Assembly (NCBI GenBank): GCA_937863685.1
Contig: CALMGM010000005.1
Location: forward strand, 434,001-498,000
DNA: 64,000 bases
From: an uncultured bacterium
Lineage (GTDB): Bacteria; Edwardsbacteria; AC1; EtOH8
Direction: 5' to 3'
Shown here: positions 1-8,768 of the stretch, piece after piece
Layout: every line of letters starts with the position of its first letter
Position numbering within the stretch: position 1 is the first letter of the stretch
Program-made: the position numbers and the translations under genes
The notes under the pieces: generated by a model
What the model was told of the DNA's origin: nothing
The model's database searches: none
Seen by the model: the letters and a program-made list of their open reading frames with translations, nothing else

Positions 1-1251
1 GTCGTAGGCTCCGCGGGGAAGCCTCTCCAGCCAGGGACGGAGCAGGGTGAACTGGGCCCGGTTGATCATTCTCTCCCTTTCCCGGCCGATCAATCGCACC
101 GCTTCCCGGGGCCGGTCAGCCGAAAGGTAATGCCCTATGGCCTTGGCCGGCTCTCCTTTCCTTTCGTGATGCTCCGCCGCCCTTACATGAAGAGCGCTCT
201 TCTCGGCCGGGTCGGTCAGCTGGTCGTAAAGGAATTCCCGGAACAGCCTGTGGTATCTGTATTCCCCGGTCCCGGCCGCAGTGACGAACAGATTGCTGTT
301 GACCAGCTCCTCCAGCTGGACCTCGGGGTTTTTGACCTTTAGTACATACCGGCAGGCCTCGGGCGTCATGATGTCCAGCACCGAACTGCGCCTCAAAAAA
401 TCCCGCAGCTCCCCTTTTTCCCGGTTAAATATCTCCCCGGCAAAATACCGGAACAGATCATCATGCTCATCCAGGTACGCTTTCAGTGTTTCCCCGATGC
501 TCTTGCCGCCCCGGCCGGCCGCCTGCAGGATCAGTTGGACCCCGGTGATCCAGCCTTCGGTCTTCTGGGCAATGTCTTTTATCTCTGTTTCCGACAGTGT
601 GACGCGGTAGAACTGCTCAAGCAGTGAGCCTATCTCTTCCTCGGTGAATTTCATGGCCTCCCGGCCCAGTTCGGCCACATCACGCTTGGCCCGCCATTTA
701 GGCAGGGATGGCAAAGGCGGCTCTTTCCGGGAGGCTATCACCATGTGAACGGACGCCGGCAGATGATTTATAAAATAATCCAGTGCCTGATGGACCATAC
801 TGTCGTCGGACAGGAAATGATAGTCGTCCAGGAAGATGAACAGCTCTTCGTTGCGTTTTTCCACCAATTCATTCAGCAATGTCCCCATGGCCAGCTGGTG
901 ATTTTTCCCGATATCGGTTCCCTTGTCAACCAGGCCTTTGCAGCGGACGGCCAGGCCGGGCTGCAGTTTCCCCAGTCCGTAGATCAAGCTGGAATAAAAT
1001 GTCACCAGATCGCTGTCCTCCGGCTCCAAGGAAATAAAAACCACCGGCAGGCGGGATTTTTCGTTGACCTGGGCCAGCAGGGTGGTTTTTCCGTAGCCCG
1101 CATCGCCGGTGATGATCAGCAGACGGCGGTCCAGATGATTGGTCAATGCGGTCACCAGCCGCACCCTTTTCAGGGTGTCAGCCCTGGACCGGGGGAATTG
1201 CAGTTTGGAGCGCAAAATCATTGGCTGGTTGATTGTTGTTGCCATTTTCAT
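1..1251 (-). CDS. MalT-like STAND NTPase transcriptional regulator, N-terminal part (runs off left edge)
   Basis: The 5' 417 codons of a gene cut by the window edge. The ATG at 1251 is preceded by an in-frame TAA. The protein opens with a short lead-in (ILRSKLQFPRSRADTLKR) typical of MalT/LAL regulators. It then shows a Walker A (ITGDAGYGKTT, about residue 50), a Walker B (FIFLDDYHFL, about 145) and a sensor-like stretch (HMVIASRKEPPLPSLPKWRA), followed by the winged-helix region with EGWITGVQLIL, characteristic of MalT-type ATPases. In this family the C-terminal half carries TPR-like repeats and a LuxR-type HTH or a BTAD domain; that half lies outside the window, so the DNA-binding type cannot be stated. 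Family assignment is good; the inducer and targets are unknown. The gene is separated from the next by a bidirectional-looking terminator. Confidence 0.8.
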   Translation of the reverse strand, partial: MKMATTINQPMILRSKLQFPRSRADTLKRVRLVTALTNHLDRRLLIITGDAGYGKTTLLAQVNEKSRLPVVFISLEPEDSDLVTFYSSLIYGLGKLQPGLAVRCKGLVDKGTDIGKNHQLAMGTLLNELVEKRNEELFIFLDDYHFLSDDSMVHQALDYFINHLPASVHMVIASRKEPPLPSLPKWRAKRDVAELGREAMKFTEEEIGSLLEQFYRVTLSETEIKDIAQKTEGWITGVQLILQAAGRGGKSIGETLKAYLDEHDDLFRYFAGEIFNREKGELRDFLRRSSVLDIMTPEACRYVLKVKNPEVQLEELVNSNLFVTAAGTGEYRYHRLFREFLYDQLTDPAEKSALHVRAAEHHERKGEPAKAIGHYLSADRPREAVRLIGRERERMINRAQFTLLRPWLERLPRGAYD

Positions 1252-1321
1252 ACTATACAAAAATATTTATCGGCTGTCAACAAGTAATTACGTGCACCAG
1301 GACAAGACGGCAGATAACAGG

Positions 1322-1347
1322 AAAGGGGCTGCTGGCACAGCCCCTTT
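1322..1347 (-). terminator. Rho-independent terminator, possibly bidirectional
   Basis: A perfect stem AAAGGGGCTG / CAGCCCCTTT with a short loop sits 20 bases past the stop of the repeat-protein gene ending at 1367. It is flanked by short A and T runs on both sides, so it could work in either direction. Confidence 0.6.
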
Positions 1348-1366
1348 TTATGGTCTTTGCTTTGAT

Positions 1367-4300
1367 TTACCTCAGTACCACCAGCTTCCTGGTGGCCGAA
1401 AAGCCCCCGGCCTGCAGGCGGTAGAAGTAGATGCCGTTGGGCAGGAGGTTGTCGTTCCAGTTGACCTGATGGTAACCGGCCGGCTTGGCGCCTATATCAA
1501 ACCGTTTGACCGCCTGGCCCACCACGTTGTAGACCGTCAGGCTGACCCTGCTCTCCTTCGGCAGCTGGTACTTGAAGGTGGTCTGCCCCCTTGATGGGTT
1601 GGGATAGGCATTCTGCAGGGCGAAGGCCCCGGGAATGGCCGCTGTCGGCTGTCCGGCCACCCCGGTCAGCTCCAGGGCCTTGAACCCATAGACGTTTGAG
1701 GCCGCCTTGTTCCCGCTGGAATCCCGGGCCTCGATCCAGTAATCTATGGACACCGTGTCGTAGGCCCCCAAAACCTGGGCCGGTATCGCGATCTCGAAGG
1801 TATCGGCCGCGGTGAAGGACATCTCCAGGGTATCCGCCGTCCCGCCGTTGATCTGATACAGCAGTTTGACCTGCGACAACAGCTGGTTGTCGCTTACCAC
1901 CGCCTTGATGGTGTAGGGGCCGTAGGGGGCCGCGGCATCGTCGCCCAACGAGTCAACATGGGAGATCACCGGAACTTCCCCCTCGATATGCGCTAGGTCC
2001 CAGTCGGTCAGCTTGGCGTAGATGTCGCCGCCCTTGAACCGCCGGTTGTCGTCCCAGCTAAAGAGTATCCGCTGGTCGGTGCAGGCTATCCGCTTGCCGC
2101 CCCAGAAATAACGGTTGGCCAAAGTTGTTCCGTTGACCACCAGGTTGCCGCCAACCGCAACCCCGTCCACATATTTCTGGGCCATTATCTCGGCCAGGTT
2201 GCCGTTGGGATCGTTGCGGTAGTCCTCCCAGGCGATCACCAGATTGTGCCCGTCCGGTGACAGGGCCACGCTGGGGTAATACTGTTCATTCCCGCTGGCA
2301 TCGTCGTTCACCAGGAAATTTCCGCCTATCGTATCGCCGTTGGCCTTGTATATCTGGGCGTAGATATCCCAATCGCTGCCGCTGCGGTAGTCGTACCAGG
2401 CGATCACAAAACCGCTGTCCCTGGCCGCCACGCTGACATCGTATTGATCGTAGCCACCGCCGTCATCGCTCACTATAAAGTTGCCGCCCAGGGTGTCGCC
2501 CGCGGCATTGTAACGCTGGGCATAGACATCCCAATTACCGTTTCGATAATCGTACCAGGCGATCACAAAGCTGCTGCTGCAGGACGCCACCATGGGGGAA
2601 TATTGGTAATTGGCCCCGTCGTCCACCAGGAAGTTCCCGCCGATGGTGTCGCCGTTGGTCTTATACAGCTGGGCATAGATGTCGGAATTGCCGTTGCGGA
2701 AGTCGTACCAGGTGATCACAAACCCGCTGTCGGTGGCCGCCACGTCGGAACAATATCCGCTGCTGGCGGCGACGTCTCTGACCACAAAATTGCCGCCCAC
2801 CGGCGTTCCGGCCGAGTCGAACAATTGGGCATAGATGTTGCCGTTCCAGCTAAAGTCGTAGTTGTACCAGGTCACCACGAAACCCCCGCCCGGCAGAAAG
2901 GCCGCCCGAGGGTCATAACCATAACGGTGGGCCGCCGACAGGGTATCGTTGATGATGAAGTTGGCCCCCACCGGTTTGCCGTCGGCATCGTAAAGCTGGC
3001 CGTACTGGTCCACCAGGTTCCAGCTGCCGTCGTCATGCCGCAGGTCGTACCACACCGCCAGTGACCGGCCGAATTTGTCCATGGCCACCGAGGCGTCCCA
3101 CTGGTCGGCGGTTCCGGTATCCCCGCTGTTGACCATGAAGTTGGGGCCCAGGGTGTCGCCGGCCAAGTCGTAGCGCTGGCAGAAGATGTCGTAGTACCCG
3201 TTGGTATTGTGGCGGTCATCGTACCAGGACACCACAAAGCCGCTGTTGTTGGCCGCCAGGCTGGGGCTGTAATGGTCGCAGGTGCCGGCCCCGTCGTCGT
3301 TGACCAGGAAGTTGCCGCCCAGGGCCGCCCCCGAAGCGTCGTATTGCTGGGCGTAGATGTCCCAGTAGCTGCCGCTGCGGTAGTCGTACCAGGTGACCAC
3401 GAAGCCGCTGTCGGAGGCCGCCACTATGGGGTCGTATTGGTCGTAGCCCCCGCCGTCGTCGCTTACCAGGAAGTTGCCCCCCAGGGTGTCGCCCGCGGCA
3501 TTAAAGCGCTGGGCGTAGATGTCCCAGTCGCCGTTGCGGTAGTCATACCAGGTGATCACAAACCCGCTGTCGGTTGACGCCACGCTGGGGTCGTACTGGT
3601 CGTCGCCCCCGCCGTCGTCGTTGACCAGGAAATTGCCGCCCAGGGTGTCCCCCGCGGCGTCAAGGCGCTGGGCGTAGATGTCCCAGTCGCTGTCGCTGCG
3701 GTAGTCGTACCAGGTGATCACGAATCCGCTGTCGCTTCCCGAGATGTTGTAACCGCCATACTGATAATGATCAGAGCTTCCGCCGTCGTCGTTGACCATG
3801 AAGTTGCCGCCCACCGCCGAGCCGGAGGCGTCATAACGCTGGGCATAGATGTCATAATAACTGCCGCTGCGGTAATCCTCCCAGGTGATCACGAACCCGC
3901 TGTCGTTGGCCGCCAGGCTGGGATAATAGCATTCGCCGTAAAAGTCGTTGACCATAAAGTTGACGCCTATCGGCGTACCGGCCGGGCCGAACCGCTGGGC
4001 ATAGATGTCGTCAAAATTGTTACGGTAATCGGTCCAGGCCACTATGAACCCGTTGCCGCTGGCGGTGACGGCCGGATATTCGGCCCCGGCGCCGGTGAAA
4101 TCGTTGATCAGGAAATCGTCCCCCACCGGGTTGCCGGCCGCATCATAGCAGCGGCCGAATATCTGGTAGTTCCAGCTGTTGCGCTCGTCGTACCACACCA
4201 CCATCATCTCCCCGCCGGGCAGCAGGGCCGCCTTGGGTTCGTACTGGTAGCCGGCATATTGGCCGATGCTGAGAATATCGTCGTTGATCAGAAAATCGTC

Positions 4301-4600
4301 CTTGACCAGGCCCTTGATGCCGGGGCGGGGCATGGCCTTTCCCGCCTGAACCGGCTTTGACTTTGGCTGTTTTGAGATCCCCGGCCTGCCGGGCATCTGG
4401 GGCCGGCCCGGGTGCTGCTTCAAATTGACCGGCTGCTGTTTCTGGGCCTGGGGTCCTTTGTGCCGCAGGTGCGGCGGCAGCGGCTTGTCCGACGAAGCCT
4501 TGGCGTAGTTGGGATTGCCGTCTGTTCCCAGTTGGGGTTTGGCCCAGGCCAGGCCTGAGGCCAGGATCAGTGTCAGGATCAACGTTGCTTTCCTGGTCAT
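1367..4600 (-). CDS. secreted protein with 14 WYDYR repeats (two predicted seven-blade propellers) and C-terminal sorting domain
   Basis: 1077 residues. The start has a clear Shine-Dalgarno (AAGGAG, 6 bases before the ATG) and a signal peptide (MTRKATLILTLILASGLAWA). A Pro/Gln/Lys-rich linker (about 25-95) follows. Then come 14 repeats of about 50-58 residues with the consensus GNFLVNDDGG..QYDPSVA..DSGFVITWYDYRSG..DIYAQRYDAAGDTLG. After that is an Ig-like module (YGPYTIKAVVSD...) and a final 80-residue FlgD-like / type IX-style sorting domain (LQNAYPNPSRG ... NGIYFYRLQAGG ... RKLVVLR). Fourteen blades fit two seven-bladed beta-propellers, which is inference. The protein is probably exported and anchored at or released from the surface; ligand unknown. 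It is a paralogue of the next gene, with shared architecture, terminator type and promoter. Confidence 0.8.
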   Translation of the reverse strand: MTRKATLILTLILASGLAWAKPQLGTDGNPNYAKASSDKPLPPHLRHKGPQAQKQQPVNLKQHPGRPQMPGRPGISKQPKSKPVQAGKAMPRPGIKGLVKDDFLINDDILSIGQYAGYQYEPKAALLPGGEMMVVWYDERNSWNYQIFGRCYDAAGNPVGDDFLINDFTGAGAEYPAVTASGNGFIVAWTDYRNNFDDIYAQRFGPAGTPIGVNFMVNDFYGECYYPSLAANDSGFVITWEDYRSGSYYDIYAQRYDASGSAVGGNFMVNDDGGSSDHYQYGGYNISGSDSGFVITWYDYRSDSDWDIYAQRLDAAGDTLGGNFLVNDDGGGDDQYDPSVASTDSGFVITWYDYRNGDWDIYAQRFNAAGDTLGGNFLVSDDGGGYDQYDPIVAASDSGFVVTWYDYRSGSYWDIYAQQYDASGAALGGNFLVNDDGAGTCDHYSPSLAANNSGFVVSWYDDRHNTNGYYDIFCQRYDLAGDTLGPNFMVNSGDTGTADQWDASVAMDKFGRSLAVWYDLRHDDGSWNLVDQYGQLYDADGKPVGANFIINDTLSAAHRYGYDPRAAFLPGGGFVVTWYNYDFSWNGNIYAQLFDSAGTPVGGNFVVRDVAASSGYCSDVAATDSGFVITWYDFRNGNSDIYAQLYKTNGDTIGGNFLVDDGANYQYSPMVASCSSSFVIAWYDYRNGNWDVYAQRYNAAGDTLGGNFIVSDDGGGYDQYDVSVAARDSGFVIAWYDYRSGSDWDIYAQIYKANGDTIGGNFLVNDDASGNEQYYPSVALSPDGHNLVIAWEDYRNDPNGNLAEIMAQKYVDGVAVGGNLVVNGTTLANRYFWGGKRIACTDQRILFSWDDNRRFKGGDIYAKLTDWDLAHIEGEVPVISHVDSLGDDAAAPYGPYTIKAVVSDNQLLSQVKLLYQINGGTADTLEMSFTAADTFEIAIPAQVLGAYDTVSIDYWIEARDSSGNKAASNVYGFKALELTGVAGQPTAAIPGAFALQNAYPNPSRGQTTFKYQLPKESRVSLTVYNVVGQAVKRFDIGAKPAGYHQVNWNDNLLPNGIYFYRLQAGGFSATRKLVVLR

Positions 4601-4648
4601 ACGACTCCTTATTTATGATTTTGGTTTTTATTATTTCCAAACCTGATG

Positions 4649-4677
4649 ATTTTACCTTACAAAAATACTTAAGTCAA
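4649..4677 (-). promoter_or_regulatory. sigma-70-like promoter of the 1367-4600 gene
   Basis: On the minus strand TTGACT (4677-4672), a 17-base spacer and TAAAAT (4654-4649), 49 bases before the start codon. The same motif and spacing precede the paralogue at 8645-8673, which supports it. Confidence 0.55.
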
Positions 4678-4724
4678 TAGTATCGGAAAAACCACCTGAT
4701 TTTATTGACCATTGCTGAAAACAA

Positions 4725-4750
4725 AAGGGCCGCCCTTTAGGGCGGCCCTT
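4725..4750 (-). terminator. terminator of the 4767-8570 gene
   Basis: Stem AAGGGCCGCCC, loop TAAA, GGGCGGCCCTT, followed on the minus strand by a T-rich tail (TTGTTTTC). It is 17 bases past the stop codon. The 50 bases 4726-4775 are identical to 8728-8777. Confidence 0.75.
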
Positions 4751-4766
4751 GGTGGACAAAAGATAT

Positions 4767-7700
4767 TTACCTGACCACCATCAGCTTCCTGGTGGAACTG
4801 AAGGCCCCGGCCTTGAGCTGATAGAAGTAGATGCCGTTGGGCAGGGTATTGGCGTTCCAGTTTACCTGATGATACCCGGCCGGTTTGGACCCGATATCAA
4901 AACGTTTGACCGCCTGGCCCACCACGTTGTATACCGTCAGGCTGACCTTCGATTCTTTGGGTAATTGGTACTTGAATATGGTCTGCCCCCTCGACGGATT
5001 CGGATAGGCATTCTGCAGGGCATAAACAGTCGGAAGAGATGCTGTTGGCCTCCCCGTCACCCCCGAAGGCCCAATGGCCTTGAAGCTATAGGTGGTGCTG
5101 ATGCTCTGATGATCCAGCATATCCGTGACCTTGAGGTAATAGCTTACCGATACTGTTTCATCGGTAGCGGGGGTAAACTCCGGTATGCTGTCCCTTAAGC
5201 TGTCTGACGCAGAGAACATGGCCGTGCTGTCCCAGCTTCCCCCGTTCACCTGTTGGAACAGCCAGGCAGTCTTTACGCCACTCAGGTCGTAGACTTTGCT
5301 GGTTACTTCGTAAGGCCCGTAAGGAGCAGAATCATCGTCGTCAAGGTCAAGCACATACTGGATGTCCGGAGCGGTGGTGTCTATCCCGAAGGTCCGGAAT
5401 GACGAATATGTGCCGTAGTTCCCGGCCGCATCGTAGGCCATCACCCGCCAGTAATACCGGCCTTCGGACAGGCTGAAACTATCCAGCAGGATAGTTGTGG
5501 TATCTTCGATGATCGGCGCGGCAAAGGTGTTGTTAGTGTCGAGCTGTATGATGTAAGACACCTCCGAGGCCTTGGCCGCAGGCGATGCCTTCTTGGCCAC
5601 CTCTCCCCAGCTGCAGACCACGGTGTCAGACAGCTGCCAGGAGTTGTCGGCCGGCAGCGCCAGCGACGGGATCGCCGGATTTGTGACGTCGATCTCCAGG
5701 TTCCAGGCCGTGGTTGCCGGCCCCTGATACCCGTAGATGTCCAACGCCCGCACCCGCCAGTAGTATATGGTGTCGGCCGACGGAAGAGCCGCGACAAAAG
5801 AGGTGTCGGCCACCAGGGTGTCCAGGCAATAGGTTGACAGCCCGCTGTCGGCCGAGACCTGCAGCTGGTAGCCGCCGATGGCATAGGTTCCGGCCGTGGC
5901 ATTGGTCCAGGTGAAGCTTACCGTGCTGTCGCCCAGCAGGGTATCATTGGGTGGAAAGATCTTAGCAATGGCAGTAGGCGGCTGGCTGGTGGCGTACCAG
6001 TCGGTGACCTTGCCGAAGACATCGGAGCCGGTGGTCCCGTTCTTCCCATAGAAGGTGAAGAACAGCCGGTCCCCGGTGGCCGCCAGATTGCTGGCGCCCC
6101 AGGTGTACAGCCAGCTCCAGTTCAAGCTGTCGATCACTACTTCGTTGCCCCCCTGCGGCAGGCCGCCCAGGTAACGCTGGCTGACCAGCCAGGATCGGTT
6201 GTTGCTGCTGTTGTAGCCGTACCAGGTCACCGCGTACCGGCTGCCGTCGGGTGAGACCGCCACCGATGGCTCTTCTTGATCGAAGGCCGGGTCGGTGCTG
6301 ATCATGAAATTGGTGTCAACCTTCTGTCCCGCCGCGTCAAGGTACTGCCCGAAGACGGCGTAGTTGCCGGCGCGGTAATCGTACCAGGCGGCCAGGAATC
6401 CGCCGTTGGTCCCGGCGATGGAGGGCTCGTACTGGTCGGCGTCCACGCTATCGCCGATCACGATCCGCCCCCCGGCCAGGCTGCCGTCCCATAACATCCT
6501 CCGGCCGTAAATATAATAATTATTGTTGCCCTCCAGGTATTCTTCCCAGACCACCACCAGCCCGCTGTCGGTGGCTGCTGCGCAGGGGTAGAAAGCATAG
6601 GGATAACTGGCGCTGGTGTCGGTTACAACGCAGGTTGAACCGATGCTATCGCCATTGGTCCTGAAAAGCCGGCCGTAGATGTTGGGATTACTCCAGCTGG
6701 GATCGTAGGCATACCAGAACACTCCGTATCCGCTGTCGTCGGAGGCAATGGACAGATTGTAATCATTATAGCCTGCCGCCGTACCGGATACCAGGTAATT
6801 CCCGCCCACCGGGTTGCCGGAGGCATCCAGGCGCTGCCCGTAGATGTCATAATCATTGTCGTTGCGGTAATCGTACCAGGCCACCAGATAGGAGCCGTCG
6901 GCCAGGCAGGCCGCCTTGGGATCGTAGGTGTAACGGTAGCCGGAGTTATAGGCGGTGTCGGAGAGCAGGAAGTCCGGGGTCAGGGCGTTGCCGTTTTGAT
7001 CGTAAAGCCGGCCGAAGACATCGCAGATGTTCCCGCTGCCGTCGTCGAAACGGTAATCGTACCATACCGCCAGGAAATTTCCGCCCTGGCCGGCCGCCAC
7101 CGAGGGATCGTACTGGTCGTGCAGGCCGAAGATGCTGTCGCAGGCAAAGAAGTTGGCGCCGATGGCCGACAGGGTGGTGTCGTAGCCCTGGCCGTATATT
7201 TCCCCATTGCCGAAGGAAATATTTCTTTGATCCATCCATACAAAGGCCCAGCCGCTGTCTCCGGCCACCGCTTTGGAGGAATACTGCCATTGTCCGGAGG
7301 CGTCATCGTTGAGCATCACCTGGCCGCCCAGGGTGTCGCCGTTGGGCTTGAACCACTGGGCGAAAACATCGCCGTCCCCGTTGCGGTCGTCATACCAGCT
7401 TACCACCGTCTGCCCTTGGCGGTGGGCGATGGAGGGGGTCTGGGCGTAGGCGATGGTGCTGGTCACCTGGAAATTCACCCCCAGGGCCGCGCCCAGGGTG
7501 TCGTATCTCTGCAGGTATATGTCGTAATAGCTGCCGCTTCGGTAATCATACCAGACCACGGTGAATCCGCTGTCGGTGCCGCAGACCCTGGGCTCGTATC
7601 GGTAGTAAGTGGAGCTATCGTTGACCATGAACTCCGGCCCGATGGTATCTCCATTGTCCGAGTAGATCCTGGCGTAGATGTCGTCTTTCCCGCTGCGCCG

Positions 7701-8570
7701 GTCGTACCAGGTGGCCACAAAGCCCTGCCCGGTCCGGCTGATGTCAACCTGAGACTTATCGTTGCTGGTGTTGCCGGTCATAAAGCTGGCGGTCCCCAGG
7801 GGGACCCCCAGGGTATCCAGCAATCTCAGGTGGACGTTGTAGTTCAGGCCGTTGCGCCACTCCTCCCAGTCCACCGCGAACCCGCTGTCGGTGGCGGTTA
7901 TGGCCGGCCGGTATTTGGCGCTGATCCCGTCGTAATCATCCACCCGGTAGCTGCCGCCCAGCGGATTGCCCCCGGCGTCAAACGAACGGCAATAGATCCG
8001 GGCATAGCCGTCATCCGCCCGGTAATCGTCCCAGACAATGGCAAAAGCGCCGTTATCCCCGACGGCCACCGCGGGGTATTCCTGGGATGTACCATAGGCG
8101 TCGGCCGCCTGGGCCGGACCCAGGGGAAGGCCCTGCCGGCTGAAATGCTGGAAATAAATATTGTCGTATCCGGTCCGCCCGTCCGCCCAGACGCTTATTA
8201 CGGTGCCGTCATCCTGCATGGCGGCCGCGCAGTAGTTGCGCCCGTAGTTGAACGGCAGGCTGTCGGTGTTGATCCGGAATTCCGGGGCCACCACGCCTTT
8301 TACCGCCGGGGCGGCATTGGCCGGGCTGCCATTGGCCGGGCGGGCCGGACGCTGGGGCCGTTCCGGCCTTTGGTGCCGGGCCGGAGGCACATTCTTTTTA
8401 CGGCTGTCCCTTTTACCGGGCTGCTGCTTTATGACCGGCGCCTGGTTTTGGTAAACGGGGATGTTGGGCAGGTTCGGGCCGGCCGGCTGTTTTGGCGGCA
8501 CCGGAACTGCTAGAGCTTGGGCGGCCAATGCCGCCAGTGTTAGAAAGATGGCCCACCGGAGATGTCTCAT
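4767..8570 (-). CDS. secreted 14-repeat protein with FN3-like domains and C-terminal sorting domain
   Basis: 1267 residues from the ATG at 8570. This start is chosen over an ATG 21 bases upstream because AAGGAG lies 7 bases before it and the signal peptide (MRHLRWAIFLTLAALAAQALA) then begins properly. A Pro/Arg-rich linker follows. Then come 14 repeats of about 52 residues of the same type as in the 1367-4600 protein (PEFMVNDSS..YEPRVCGTDSGFTVVWYDYRSG..DIYLQRYDTLGAALG), but more diverged. Next are two FN3-like modules (..YQLQVSADSG.. / ..YYWRVMAYDAAGNYG..), an Ig-like module (DSAPYGPYEVTSKVYD), and the FlgD-like sorting domain, nearly identical to that of the neighbour. Probably a surface protein made with its paralogue; binding partner unknown. 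Confidence 0.8.
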   Translation of the reverse strand: MRHLRWAIFLTLAALAAQALAVPVPPKQPAGPNLPNIPVYQNQAPVIKQQPGKRDSRKKNVPPARHQRPERPQRPARPANGSPANAAPAVKGVVAPEFRINTDSLPFNYGRNYCAAAMQDDGTVISVWADGRTGYDNIYFQHFSRQGLPLGPAQAADAYGTSQEYPAVAVGDNGAFAIVWDDYRADDGYARIYCRSFDAGGNPLGGSYRVDDYDGISAKYRPAITATDSGFAVDWEEWRNGLNYNVHLRLLDTLGVPLGTASFMTGNTSNDKSQVDISRTGQGFVATWYDRRSGKDDIYARIYSDNGDTIGPEFMVNDSSTYYRYEPRVCGTDSGFTVVWYDYRSGSYYDIYLQRYDTLGAALGVNFQVTSTIAYAQTPSIAHRQGQTVVSWYDDRNGDGDVFAQWFKPNGDTLGGQVMLNDDASGQWQYSSKAVAGDSGWAFVWMDQRNISFGNGEIYGQGYDTTLSAIGANFFACDSIFGLHDQYDPSVAAGQGGNFLAVWYDYRFDDGSGNICDVFGRLYDQNGNALTPDFLLSDTAYNSGYRYTYDPKAACLADGSYLVAWYDYRNDNDYDIYGQRLDASGNPVGGNYLVSGTAAGYNDYNLSIASDDSGYGVFWYAYDPSWSNPNIYGRLFRTNGDSIGSTCVVTDTSASYPYAFYPCAAATDSGLVVVWEEYLEGNNNYYIYGRRMLWDGSLAGGRIVIGDSVDADQYEPSIAGTNGGFLAAWYDYRAGNYAVFGQYLDAAGQKVDTNFMISTDPAFDQEEPSVAVSPDGSRYAVTWYGYNSSNNRSWLVSQRYLGGLPQGGNEVVIDSLNWSWLYTWGASNLAATGDRLFFTFYGKNGTTGSDVFGKVTDWYATSQPPTAIAKIFPPNDTLLGDSTVSFTWTNATAGTYAIGGYQLQVSADSGLSTYCLDTLVADTSFVAALPSADTIYYWRVRALDIYGYQGPATTAWNLEIDVTNPAIPSLALPADNSWQLSDTVVCSWGEVAKKASPAAKASEVSYIIQLDTNNTFAAPIIEDTTTILLDSFSLSEGRYYWRVMAYDAAGNYGTYSSFRTFGIDTTAPDIQYVLDLDDDDSAPYGPYEVTSKVYDLSGVKTAWLFQQVNGGSWDSTAMFSASDSLRDSIPEFTPATDETVSVSYYLKVTDMLDHQSISTTYSFKAIGPSGVTGRPTASLPTVYALQNAYPNPSRGQTIFKYQLPKESKVSLTVYNVVGQAVKRFDIGSKPAGYHQVNWNANTLPNGIYFYQLKAGAFSSTRKLMVVR

Positions 8571-8644
8571 TTGGTTGCTCCTTGGTTGCATTACGGGTTT
8601 GGTTTATTTTGGTTTTTCATTGTTTGCCGTATCGATTTCCGGTA

Positions 8645-8673
8645 ATTTTATCTTACAAAATGGTTTAAGTCAA
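8645..8673 (-). promoter_or_regulatory. sigma-70-like promoter of the 4767-8570 gene
   Basis: On the minus strand TTGACT (8673-8668), a 17-base spacer and TAAAAT (8650-8645), 75 bases before the start codon. It matches the paralogue's promoter motif and spacing. Confidence 0.55.
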
Positions 8674-8727
8674 GGGGGCGAAGCGTCCGTCCTAATGCAT
8701 CCTGTCGGCCCGGATTTAAAAGAAAAC

Positions 8728-8751
8728 AGGGCCGCCCTTTAGGGCGGCCCT
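8728..8751 (-). terminator. terminator of the YVTN protein gene
   Basis: Stem AGGGCCGCCC / GGGCGGCCCT with a 4-base loop, followed on the minus strand by GTTTTCTTTT. It is 17 bases past the stop at 8769 and is part of a 50-base stretch identical to 4726-4775. Confidence 0.75.
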
Positions 8752-8768
8752 TGGTGGACAAAAGATAT

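Noticed and set aside
6996-8513. A 505-codon plus-strand frame opposite the 14-repeat protein
   Set aside because: Same cause: antisense of a repeat gene, composition artefact, no signal peptide or ribosome-binding site.
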